Source: Sphaerisporangium fuscum (GTDB lineage Bacteria > Actinomycetota > Actinomycetes > Streptosporangiales > Streptosporangiaceae). From it: a stretch of DNA of 64,000 nucleotides. The DNA is taken from positions 124,001-188,000 of the forward strand of contig NZ_JAHDTF010000022.1 of the NCBI RefSeq assembly GCF_018531465.1. The letters run 5' to 3'. The notes below the pieces were generated by a model that made no database searches, was not told where the DNA came from, and was given only the letters and a program-made list of their open reading frames with translations. Position 1 is the first letter of the stretch. Each line of letters starts with the position of its first letter. Shown one piece after another: positions 57,539 to 64,000 of this stretch. A program made the position numbers and the translations under genes.

Positions 57539-58720
57539 ATGGCCGGGCCGGACGTCCAGCGCGACGAGATGCGCACCTCCACCCGTGACCTGGGCGAACT
57601 CCGCGAGCGTCTGCGCGCCTGGCTCGCCGGCCGGCTGCCCGGCGCGACCGGCGTGCGGGTGTCGCCGCCGTCCCGCCCCTCGGCGAACGGCCTGTCGAGC
57701 GAGACCCTCTTCTTCACCGCCGCCTGGTCCGACGGCGACGGCGAGCACGAAGTGGACTGCGTCGCCAGAATGGCGCCCGCCGCCGAGGCCGTGCCGGTCT
57801 TCCCGCGCTACGACATGGTCGAGCAGTTCGAGGTGATGCGGCTCGCCCGGGAGCGGGCCGGCGTCCCGGCACCCCGCGCGCTGTGGTCCGAACCCGACCC
57901 CGAGCCGCTCGGCTCGCCGTTCTTCGTGATGGAACGGGTGAGCGGGGACGTCCCGCCCGACGTGCCGCCGTACACCTTCGAGGGCTGGCTGCTCGACGCC
58001 TCCCCCGCCGACCGCGCGCGCCTGCAGGAACGCACGGTGGAACTGCTGGCGCGGCTGCACGGCGCGCCCGCCGGGCCGGCCTTCCCGCGGCAGGGCCCGC
58101 CGGGCGGCTCGGCGCTGCGGCGGCACGTCGAGGAACAGAAGGCGTACTACGCGTGGGCCCACGCGGCGCGGCCCGTCCCGATCCTGGAGGACGCCTTCGC
58201 CTGGCTGGAGGACCACTGGCCCGCCACCCCGTCCCCCGACGTGATCAGCTGGGGCGACGCGCGCATCGGCAACATCATGTACCGCGACTTCGTCCCGGTG
58301 GCGGTGCTCGACTGGGAGATGGCCTCGGTGGGGCCACGCGAGATCGACATCGCCTGGATGATCTTCCTGCACCGGTTCTTCCAGGACGTCACCACCTTCA
58401 TGGGGCTGCCGGGCCTGCCGGACTTCATGACCCGCGAGGACGTCTGCGCGCAGTACCGCTCGTTCTCCGGCCACGAGCCCCGCGACATGGAGTTCTACGA
58501 GATGTACGCCGCGCTGCGGCACGGGATCATCATGGCCCGGGTCTGGCAGCGCCGGATCCACTTCGGCGAGCAGCCCATGCCGGACGATCCGAACGACCTG
58601 GTGATGCACCGCGCCACCATCGAGAGCATGCTGTCGGGCCGCTACTGGAGCCGACCCGGCGGCCCGGCCCCGCCACGCCGGGGGCCGCGAGGCCGGGCGC
58701 CGCGCCGTCAGCGCCGGTAG
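57539..58720 (+). CDS. APH-fold phosphotransferase family protein
   Basis: The ATG at 57539 follows GGGAGG and gives 393 residues. It has the APH/choline-kinase fold: SSETLFFTAAW near the nucleotide loop, a catalytic loop SWGDARIGNIMY (Trp where aminoglycoside kinases have His) and the DFG-like VLDWEMASVGP. It matches the group related to the N-terminal domain of acyl-CoA dehydrogenases ACAD10/11, which is thought to phosphorylate hydroxyacyl compounds. Antibiotic resistance is unlikely. A TATACG at 57503-57508 may be the -10. Its end overlaps the convergent secreted-protein gene by 13 bases. Confidence 0.85.
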   Translation: MAGPDVQRDEMRTSTRDLGELRERLRAWLAGRLPGATGVRVSPPSRPSANGLSSETLFFTAAWSDGDGEHEVDCVARMAPAAEAVPVFPRYDMVEQFEVMRLARERAGVPAPRALWSEPDPEPLGSPFFVMERVSGDVPPDVPPYTFEGWLLDASPADRARLQERTVELLARLHGAPAGPAFPRQGPPGGSALRRHVEEQKAYYAWAHAARPVPILEDAFAWLEDHWPATPSPDVISWGDARIGNIMYRDFVPVAVLDWEMASVGPREIDIAWMIFLHRFFQDVTTFMGLPGLPDFMTREDVCAQYRSFSGHEPRDMEFYEMYAALRHGIIMARVWQRRIHFGEQPMPDDPNDLVMHRATIESMLSGRYWSRPGGPAPPRRGPRGRAPRRQRR

Positions 58721-59250
58721 ATGGTCGTCCTCGACCTGGCCATCAGGTCGCCGCGGGTGACCTCTTCGACGTAGTCCCGCGTGCTCAGGCCGGACTCGAA
58801 GTTCACGGCCCTGGCGTAGTGGTCGGTCCTGTACCTGCCGGCGTACTTGTACTTGACCCAGACCCGCAGCCGCGCCGAGAAGCCGTCGGCACCGGTGAGG
58901 CGCACCACGCAGTAGGCCCTGGAGCTGTAGTACCCGCACGAGGAGTGCGCCGGCTTGCTGAGGAACCGCACCTTGGACGGGGTGTTCCTCGGCAGGAACG
59001 CCACGATCACCACCGCGTCGGACTCCAGCCTGCGCAGGTGCTTGACCCGGTAGTCGTAGGTGATGAAGCCGCCCCGCCTGATCGCCGTGGGATACCTCAC
59101 ACCGACGTAGGCGCCCGCGGCCGGCGCGGCGGCCCGGACGGCCTGCCCGGGAGCGGCCCGGCGGGTGGCCGCCGCGGCCGGGCCGGAGTACCCCACCAGG
59201 GCCCCCGCCGCGAGGGCGAGCGATGTGATCAATGCCGATGACCTGCGCAT
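58708..59250 (-). CDS. secreted protein of unknown function with conserved cysteine pair
   Basis: Starting at ATG 59250, the 180-residue product has a clear signal peptide (MRRSSALITSLALAAGALVG..., cut near AAAAT). The mature part looks like a beta-rich domain (YVGVRYPTAIRRGGFITYDYRV; RLRVWVKYKYAGRYRTDHYARAV) with cysteines in SSCGYYSSRAYC that could form a disulfide. I do not recognise the family. It stands alone, divergent from the DEDDh/GIY-YIG nuclease gene. Confidence 0.8.
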   Translation of the reverse strand: MRRSSALITSLALAAGALVGYSGPAAAATRRAAPGQAVRAAAPAAGAYVGVRYPTAIRRGGFITYDYRVKHLRRLESDAVVIVAFLPRNTPSKVRFLSKPAHSSCGYYSSRAYCVVRLTGADGFSARLRVWVKYKYAGRYRTDHYARAVNFESGLSTRDYVEEVTRGDLMARSRTTIYRR

Positions 59251-59449
59251 ACCTGTCTTTCCCGTGAGTAGATCGGTGAACGGACGGCCCGTGGGCCGCA
59301 CGGCCCGGCACGCCCCCGTACATCCCGAGCACACGCTGTACAACGACCAGGAACGAAATGGGATTCGATCACGGCCGGAGATCGGCCCCGCCGGATTCCC
59401 CGTGCCCGCCCCCTGGGAACTGTCGGACCCCGCTCGTATGGTCATGCTC

Positions 59450-61177
59450 GTGGAGATCGGGGTTCAGGGAACGCTTGACGAGCTGGGCACGCCGCTCGAC
59501 CAGGTGACCTTCGTCGTCTTCGACCTGGAGACGACGGGCGGGTCATCGGCCGAGCACGCCATCACCGAGATCGGCGCGGTGAAGGTCCGCGGCGGCGAGG
59601 TGCTCGGCGAGTTCGCCACGCTGGTCGACCCGGGGCGTCCCATCCCGCCGTTCATCACCGTCCTGACCGGCATCACCGACGTGATGGTCACCGCCGCGCC
59701 GCGCATCGAGCAGGTCCTCCCGTCGTTCCTGGAGTTCATCCGCGGCACCACGCTGGTCGCGCACAACGCCCCGTTCGACGTCGGGTTCATCAAGGCCGGC
59801 TGCCAGGCCCACGGCTACCCTCCGCCCGCCAACCCGGTCGTCGACACCGCCGACCTCGCCCGGCGCGTCCTCACCCGCGACGACGTCCCCAACTGCAAGC
59901 TGTCCACGCTGGCGAGGGTCTTCAGGAGCACCACCGAGCCGTGCCACCGGGCCCTGGCCGACGCCAAGGCCACCGTCGACGTCCTGCACGCCCTCATCGA
60001 GCGGGTCGGCGCCTACGGCGTGCAGACCCTCGAGGAGCTCAAGGGGTTCGTGCGCGCCCCCACCCCCGAGCAGAAGCGCAAGCGCCACCTCGCCACGGGC
60101 ATCCCGAGCGCCCCCGGCGTCTACGTCTTCGAGGACGAGCGCGGCGAGGCGCTGTACGTCGGCAAGAGCGGCGACCTGCGGCAGCGGGTGCGGTCCTACT
60201 TCACCGCCAGCGAGACCCGCCCGCGCATCCGCGAGATGATCGGCATCGCCGAGCGGGTCAGGCCCATCGTGTGCGCCACCGGCCTGGAGGCCGAGGTGCG
60301 CGAGCTCCGGCTGATCGGCGCCACCAAGCCGCGCTACAACCGCCGTTCCCGCTTCCCCGAGAAGGTCGTCTGGCTCAAGCTCACCGACGAGCCGTTCCCC
60401 CGGCTGTCGATCGTGCGCGAGGTGAAGGCCGACCAGGCCTCCTACCTCGGCCCGTTCACCTCGGCGCGCGCCGCCGAGGACGCCCGGTCCGCCCTGCACG
60501 AGGCGGTGCCGATCCGCCAGTGCACCGAGCGCATCACCGTCCGCACCAGGCGGGCGGCCTGCGCGCTGGCCGAGATGGGCCGGTGCGGGGCGCCGTGCGA
60601 GGGCCGCCAGAGCGTCGAAGAGTACGGCCGCCACGTCGAGCGCGCCCGCTCCGCCATCGAGCACGACCCGGGCCCGGTGTTCGCGGCGATCGAGGCCCGC
60701 ATGCAGCGGCTGGCCGCCGAGCAGCGCTACGAGGAGGCCGCCGTCGACCGTGACCGGCTGGCGGTGTACGTCCGCACGGCCGCGCGCATGCAGCGCCTGA
60801 GGTCCCTCACCTCGATCCCCCAGCTGATCGCCGCGAGCCCGGCCTTCGAGGGCGGCTGGGACATCCACGTCGTGCGCCACGGCCGCCTGGCCGCCGCGGG
60901 CGTCATGCCGAAGGGCGCCCACCCCGTCCCCTACGTCGACGCCCTCGTGGCCACGGCCGAGACGGTGGAGCCCGGCCCCGGCCCCCTGCCCGCCGCCGGC
61001 GCCGAGGAGACCGAGTGCATCCTGCGCTGGCTCGACTCCCCCGGTGTGCGCCTGGTCCGCGTCGAGGGCACCTGGAGCCTGCCCGCCGGCGGCGCCGCCC
61101 GCTTCAAGGAGCGCATCGACCGCGCCTACCAACCCCTCCAGCCCCGCCAGCCCCGCGAGGGCCGCCCCCTGCGCTGA
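59450..61177 (+). CDS. DEDDh exonuclease fused to GIY-YIG (UvrC-like) nuclease
   Basis: The protein (575 residues from GTG 59450) joins a DnaQ-type 3'-5' exonuclease (VVFDLETTG, HNAPFDVGF, HRALADAKATVD; about 20-185) to a GIY-YIG endonuclease (GVYVFEDERGEALYVGKSGDLRQRVRSY; about 215-300), a UvrC-like middle with CALAEMGRCGAPCEG, and a UVR helix pair (EARMQRLAAEQRYEEAAVDRDRL). This is the Rv2191 type, related to Cho, expected in DNA repair. The start is unsure: ATG 59438 and 59444 are also in frame, but TATGGT at 59437-59442 lies seven bases before GTG 59450 and no ribosome-binding site is seen. Confidence 0.9.
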   Translation: MEIGVQGTLDELGTPLDQVTFVVFDLETTGGSSAEHAITEIGAVKVRGGEVLGEFATLVDPGRPIPPFITVLTGITDVMVTAAPRIEQVLPSFLEFIRGTTLVAHNAPFDVGFIKAGCQAHGYPPPANPVVDTADLARRVLTRDDVPNCKLSTLARVFRSTTEPCHRALADAKATVDVLHALIERVGAYGVQTLEELKGFVRAPTPEQKRKRHLATGIPSAPGVYVFEDERGEALYVGKSGDLRQRVRSYFTASETRPRIREMIGIAERVRPIVCATGLEAEVRELRLIGATKPRYNRRSRFPEKVVWLKLTDEPFPRLSIVREVKADQASYLGPFTSARAAEDARSALHEAVPIRQCTERITVRTRRAACALAEMGRCGAPCEGRQSVEEYGRHVERARSAIEHDPGPVFAAIEARMQRLAAEQRYEEAAVDRDRLAVYVRTAARMQRLRSLTSIPQLIAASPAFEGGWDIHVVRHGRLAAAGVMPKGAHPVPYVDALVATAETVEPGPGPLPAAGAEETECILRWLDSPGVRLVRVEGTWSLPAGGAARFKERIDRAYQPLQPRQPREGRPLR

Positions 61178-61285
61178 CCACGAGCCTTGACCAGAGTGGT
61201 CTCCCGTCATCGTCGGCCGGTGGCGGACGGGTGGTGGAGGCGGCGCTAGAGTCGGGCGAGACCGTACTCAAGGGAGAGAACGCGA

Positions 61286-61573
61286 ATGATCACCGCGATC
61301 GTGCACATCAAGGCGGACGTCCACCGGCTCGCCGAGGTCGCCCAGACGATCGCCGAGCTCGACGGGGTCAGCGAGGTCTACTCGATCACGGGCGACTACG
61401 ACCTGCTCGCGATGGTGCGGGTGACGGCCTACGACCAGATCGCCGAGGTGATCCCCGGGCGCATCAACAAGGTGCCCGGCGTGCTCGCCACCGAGACCCA
61501 CCTCGCCTTCCGCACCTACTCCAAGCACGACCTCGAGGCGGCCTTCTCCATCGGCTTCACCGAGGCCGACTGA
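61286..61573 (+). CDS. stand-alone RAM (Lrp/AsnC ligand-binding) domain protein
   Basis: The 95-residue protein, from ATG 61286 with AAGGGAGAG upstream, is only the effector-binding RAM domain of Lrp/AsnC regulators (IVHIKADVHRLAEVAQTIAELDGVSEVYSITGDYDLLAMVRV); the DNA-binding part is absent. Such small proteins assemble into rings and bind amino acids. Its constant position beside trpD in actinobacteria suggests a link to amino-acid sensing, which is an inference. Confidence 0.9.
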   Translation: MITAIVHIKADVHRLAEVAQTIAELDGVSEVYSITGDYDLLAMVRVTAYDQIAEVIPGRINKVPGVLATETHLAFRTYSKHDLEAAFSIGFTEAD

Positions 61574-61733
61574 CCAGGCCGTCAGCCCGGCGCGCGCGAG
61601 TTCGCCGACGGGGTGGGCGGCCAGGCTCTCCACGAGCTTCAGGGACACGTTCGACGTGGGCGCGACCTCCAGGGGGATCCGGTGCTCGGCCGGGTGGGCG
61701 GCCAGGGCGGGATCGTCGAGGCAGCGGATGGGC
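61574..61733 (-). pseudogene. remnant of an adenosine deaminase gene
   Basis: Translation of the minus strand gives RCLDDPALAAHP, then RIPLEVAPTSNVSLKLVE and SLAAHPVGELARAGLTA, which match the conserved PLEVCPTSN region near the C-terminal third of adenosine deaminases. About 53 codons survive without a stop. The fragment is cut on one side by the trpD terminator and on the other by the RAM-domain gene, with no start codon, active-site HxH or GH motifs left. Confidence 0.75.
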
Positions 61734-61753
61734 CGAGGATCTCTCCTCGGCCC
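61730..61753. terminator. hairpin between the RAM-domain gene and trpD
   Basis: Perfect 10-base arms GGGCCGAGGA (61730-61739) and TCCTCGGCCC (61744-61753) with a TCTC loop, followed by TT on the plus strand. It can serve both convergent genes. Confidence 0.8.
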
Positions 61754-61775
61754 TTGAAGGGGATGATGCGGTCTG

Positions 61776-62849
61776 TCAGGACTTCCTGTGGGAGCGGCTG
61801 ATCTCGACCCAGCGGTCGAGGGTCTCGGCGGCCCGCCCGGAGTCGACGGCCTCGGCCGCCCTGGCGTACGCCGCCGACATCGCGCCGACGAGGGCGTCGG
61901 CCGGGGCGCCCTGGCCCGGGTCGAGGGAGGCGGGCTCGAGGCTGACCAGGGCCGCGGCGGCGTTCAGCAGCACGGCCTCACGCACCGGGCCGGGCCTGCC
62001 GCCGACCAGGTCCTTGACCGCCTTGGCGTTGAACTCGACGTCGCCGCCCCTCAGCGCCTCCTGGTCGGAACGGGGCACGCCGATGTCGAGGGGGTCGAAG
62101 GAGGTCTCGACGGCCGTGCCCTCCCTGACCACGTACACGGTGGAGGTGGTGGCCGTGGACAGCTCGTCGAGCCCGTCGTCGCCCCGGAACACCAGCGCCG
62201 ACACGCCGCGCTCGGCGAACACCCCGGCGACGACCGGGAGCATGCGCCGGTCGTACACCCCGATGGCCTGCGCCGACGGGCGGGCGGGGTTGGTGAGCGG
62301 CCCGAGGAAGTTGAAGAAGGTCGGGATGCCGATCTCCTTGCGCACCGGGCCGGCGAACCGCAGGGCCGGGTGGTAGACGGGCGCGAAGCAGAACGCGATG
62401 CCCGCCTCGACGGCGGTGCGGGCCGTGAGCTCCGGGGACAGGTCGAGGACCACCCCGAGGTGTTCGAGGACGTCGGCCGCACCCACCGAGGAGGACGCCG
62501 AGCGGTTGCCGTGCTTGACGACCCGCGCCCCCGCCCCGGCGGCCACGATCGCGGCCATCGTCGAGACGTTGACGGTGTGGGCGCGGTCGCCGCCGGTGCC
62601 CACGACGTCGACCGTCGGGCCCTCGACCGCCAGCGGGGTCGCGAACTCGAGCATGGTGCGCGCGAGCCCGAGGACCTCGGCGACCGTCTCGCCCTTGGCG
62701 CGGATGGCCGTGACGAAGGCGGCGATCTGGGCCTGCGTGGCCGACCCCGACATGATCTCGCGCATGGCCCAGGCGGTCTCGTCGGCGGTGAGGTGCTCGC
62801 CGGCCAGCAGGGCGGTGAGCAGCGCGGGCCAGCTGGTGCGCGCGTCCAT
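61776..62849 (-). CDS. trpD: anthranilate phosphoribosyltransferase
   Basis: The 357-residue protein from ATG 62849 has the defining motifs: VVGTGGDRAHTVNVSTMAA (PRPP loop), KHGNRSASSSVGAADVLEHLG (anthranilate and phosphate contacts) and FFNFLGPLTNPARP. It couples anthranilate to PRPP in tryptophan synthesis. It is separated from other trp genes and lies 11 bases after the receiver-domain gene, in the trpD-ctaE arrangement common in actinobacteria (Rv2192c-Rv2193). Confidence 0.95.
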   Translation of the reverse strand: MDARTSWPALLTALLAGEHLTADETAWAMREIMSGSATQAQIAAFVTAIRAKGETVAEVLGLARTMLEFATPLAVEGPTVDVVGTGGDRAHTVNVSTMAAIVAAGAGARVVKHGNRSASSSVGAADVLEHLGVVLDLSPELTARTAVEAGIAFCFAPVYHPALRFAGPVRKEIGIPTFFNFLGPLTNPARPSAQAIGVYDRRMLPVVAGVFAERGVSALVFRGDDGLDELSTATTSTVYVVREGTAVETSFDPLDIGVPRSDQEALRGGDVEFNAKAVKDLVGGRPGPVREAVLLNAAAALVSLEPASLDPGQGAPADALVGAMSAAYARAAEAVDSGRAAETLDRWVEISRSHRKS

Positions 62850-62860
62850 GGGGGCTCCGG

Positions 62861-63259
62861 TCAGTGGGAGGAGATGCGGGTGGCCGAACGGCGCCGCATG
62901 AGGCCCGCCACGGCCTCGGCCAGCGCCATCGGGTCGAGCGGCTGGGCCACGACGGCGTCGGCGCGCGACCAGTCGGCCAGCCAGCGGTCGTCGCGCCGCG
63001 CGATGACCACGCAGATGGGCGGGCAGTCGTAGACCTCGTCCTTGGCCTGGCGGCACACCCCCATGCCGCCCGCGGGGACCGCCTCGCCGTCGAGGACGGC
63101 GACGTCGATCTCACCGGAGTCGAGGTGCTTGATGACGGCGGGCTGCGTCGCGCACTCCACGATGTCCACAAGGGGCACGTCGGCGGCGGGACGCCGCCCG
63201 ATCGCCAGCCGCACCTTCTCGCGGGTGCTTGCGTCGTCGCTGTAGACGAGAACCCTCAT
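62861..63259 (-). CDS. stand-alone receiver-like protein, atypical
   Basis: From ATG 63259 the protein has 132 residues and a receiver-like pattern: VLVYSDDAST (acidic pair), VAVLDGEAVPAGGMGV (possible phospho-acceptor Asp) and VVAQPLDPMALAEAV, where the usual KP is QP. The switch Lys is thus missing, which often means phosphorylation-independent function. No output domain is attached. GTG 63265 is a near alternative start. It is probably cotranscribed with trpD. Confidence 0.78.
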   Translation of the reverse strand: MRVLVYSDDASTREKVRLAIGRRPAADVPLVDIVECATQPAVIKHLDSGEIDVAVLDGEAVPAGGMGVCRQAKDEVYDCPPICVVIARRDDRWLADWSRADAVVAQPLDPMALAEAVAGLMRRRSATRISSH

Positions 63260-63440
63260 GCTCACGGTCGCGCTCACTATCGATTGACGAGGTATGGTCA
63301 CATGGATGCTACCGGTCCCTGGCGACGGAATCCCAGACCAGTCATACTTGGCGTAGTTCCAGGCTCATCGGCCCTTTCACCGGGCTCACCCGTCCCCAAC
63401 AGGGGGGTCGTGCGGCGACCCGACCAGTAGAGCCGCAATA

Positions 63441-64000
63441 ATGTCGGGCGTGGCGACAGCATCCGCAATTACGACGACGACAGCACCATCGTCCCGCCGG
63501 CCCAACCTGGTCAGCGTCGGGACGATCGTTTGGCTGTCCTCTGAGCTCATGTTCTTCGCGGCGCTGTTCGCGATGTACTTCACCATCCGGTCGGTCAGCC
63601 TCGGTCAGGACAAACCGTGGCCGACGCTGCCTGAAGGCGTCCACCTGGACGTCCCGTACGCGCTGGTCAACACGATCGTCCTGGTCCTGTCGAGTGTGAC
63701 GTGCCAGCTCGGTGTGTGGGCCGCTGAGAAGGGTCAGGTCCGGAAGCTCCGCTTCTGGTACATCATCAGCTTCCTGATGGGTGCGTGGTTCGTCGGCGGG
63801 CAGCTGTACGAGTACCACAACCTCGTCGAAGAGGGCGTGACCCTGTCCTCCAACGCCTATGGTTCGGTGTTCTACCTGACCACGGGCTTCCACGGACTGC
63901 ACGTGACCGGTGGTCTGATCGCGTTCCTGTTCATGCTGGGACGCACGTACGCCGCGAAGCGCTTCACCCATGAGCAGGCCACCAGCGCGATCGTCGTGTC
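63441..64000 (+). CDS. ctaE: cytochrome c oxidase subunit III, 3' end outside window
   Basis: From ATG 63441 the frame stays open to the window end (186 codons seen). After a polar Ala/Thr/Ser-rich N-terminus, the subunit III pattern is clear: VGTIVWLSSELMFFAALFAMYFTIR, LVNTIVLVLSSVTCQLGVW, WYIISFLMGAWFVGGQLYEYHNL and TTGFHGLHVTGGLIAFLFMLGRTY. It is a membrane subunit of the aa3 oxidase that ends the respiratory chain; qcr genes normally follow. It is divergent from the receiver-trpD pair. The 181-base upstream gap holds TTGACG (63284-63289) 17 bases before TGCTAC (63307-63312), a weak promoter candidate. Confidence 0.95.
   Translation, partial: MSGVATASAITTTTAPSSRRPNLVSVGTIVWLSSELMFFAALFAMYFTIRSVSLGQDKPWPTLPEGVHLDVPYALVNTIVLVLSSVTCQLGVWAAEKGQVRKLRFWYIISFLMGAWFVGGQLYEYHNLVEEGVTLSSNAYGSVFYLTTGFHGLHVTGGLIAFLFMLGRTYAAKRFTHEQATSAIVV

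Noticed and set aside
57539..58720. Aminoglycoside phosphotransferase (resistance)
   Set aside because: The catalytic loop has Trp-Gly-Asp rather than His-Gly-Asp and the sequence fits the ACAD10/11-related kinase group.
59165..59449. N-terminal extension of the DEDDh/GIY-YIG protein back to 59165
   Set aside because: It would overlap the signal peptide of the divergent secreted-protein gene and cover the intergenic promoter region; the extra residues show no domain.
47102..61177. Biosynthetic gene cluster around the PLP decarboxylase, glycosyltransferase and exporters
   Set aside because: No synthase, synthetase or tailoring set is present; the genes belong to conserved housekeeping context or stand alone.

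Overview
The window is about 70% GC and carries an actinobacterial chromosome segment. The c-di-AMP riboswitch ahead of a secreted NlpC/P60 protein, the ctaE/trpD neighbourhood, PimB'-like and FadD15-like genes, several genes that look leaderless and many GTG starts all fit. The overall gene content suggests a filamentous actinomycete, perhaps of the Streptosporangiales; that placement is an inference.

Layout. (1) 1-8.9 kb: a VIT/VWA protein cut by the window edge, a convergent SWIM/SNF2 pair, a homocysteine S-methyltransferase and an MFS exporter. (2) 9.0-19.7 kb: a complete L-rhamnose locus. A minus-strand operon encodes ABC uptake (ATPase, two permeases, lipoprotein), the isomerase and an aldolase-dehydrogenase fusion. 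It is divergent from a LacI regulator and rhamnulokinase, with a promoter and two matching operator half-sites between them. (3) 19.7-25.6 kb: HypF, a PlsC acyltransferase, a carboxylesterase, a small membrane protein and a secreted beta-propeller. (4) 25.7-30.4 kb: a tightly packed minus-strand unit (SRPBCC protein, ArsA-like ATPase, DUF5304-like protein, ROK glucokinase, endonuclease/phosphatase-fold protein) and a metallophosphoesterase, then a divergent long-chain acyl-CoA synthetase ending in a strong terminator.

(5) 32.5-47.9 kb: an accessory-looking block with two sugar ABC importers that both lack an ATPase, a 1416-residue soluble hybrid histidine kinase with tandem 92-residue HAMP units, a TetR regulator with a large palindromic operator facing a frameshifted serine hydrolase, a PLP decarboxylase and an IclR regulator. 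(6) 48-64 kb: conserved backbone again, with a GT4 glycosyltransferase, M48 peptidase, secreted zinc peptidase, riboswitch-controlled NlpC/P60 protein, ArsR/MFS pair, coiled-coil NlpC/P60 protein, NYN-domain protein, kinase-like protein, secreted protein, DEDDh/GIY-YIG nuclease, RAM-domain protein, a fragment of an adenosine deaminase gene, trpD, a lone receiver-domain protein and the start of ctaE.

Regions 3, 4 and 6 match in content the mycobacterial Rv2182c-Rv2193 cluster (PlsC, ArsA-like, SRPBCC, FadD15, PimB', NlpC/P60, UvrC-like exonuclease, TrpD, CtaE). Region 5 sits between the FadD15 and PimB' equivalents and looks like an insertion into that backbone. No tRNA, rRNA, CRISPR array, insertion sequence or biosynthetic cluster was seen. 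The most notable items are the riboswitch with a probable CTG start downstream, the poly-HAMP kinase, the operator structures, and the two decayed genes.
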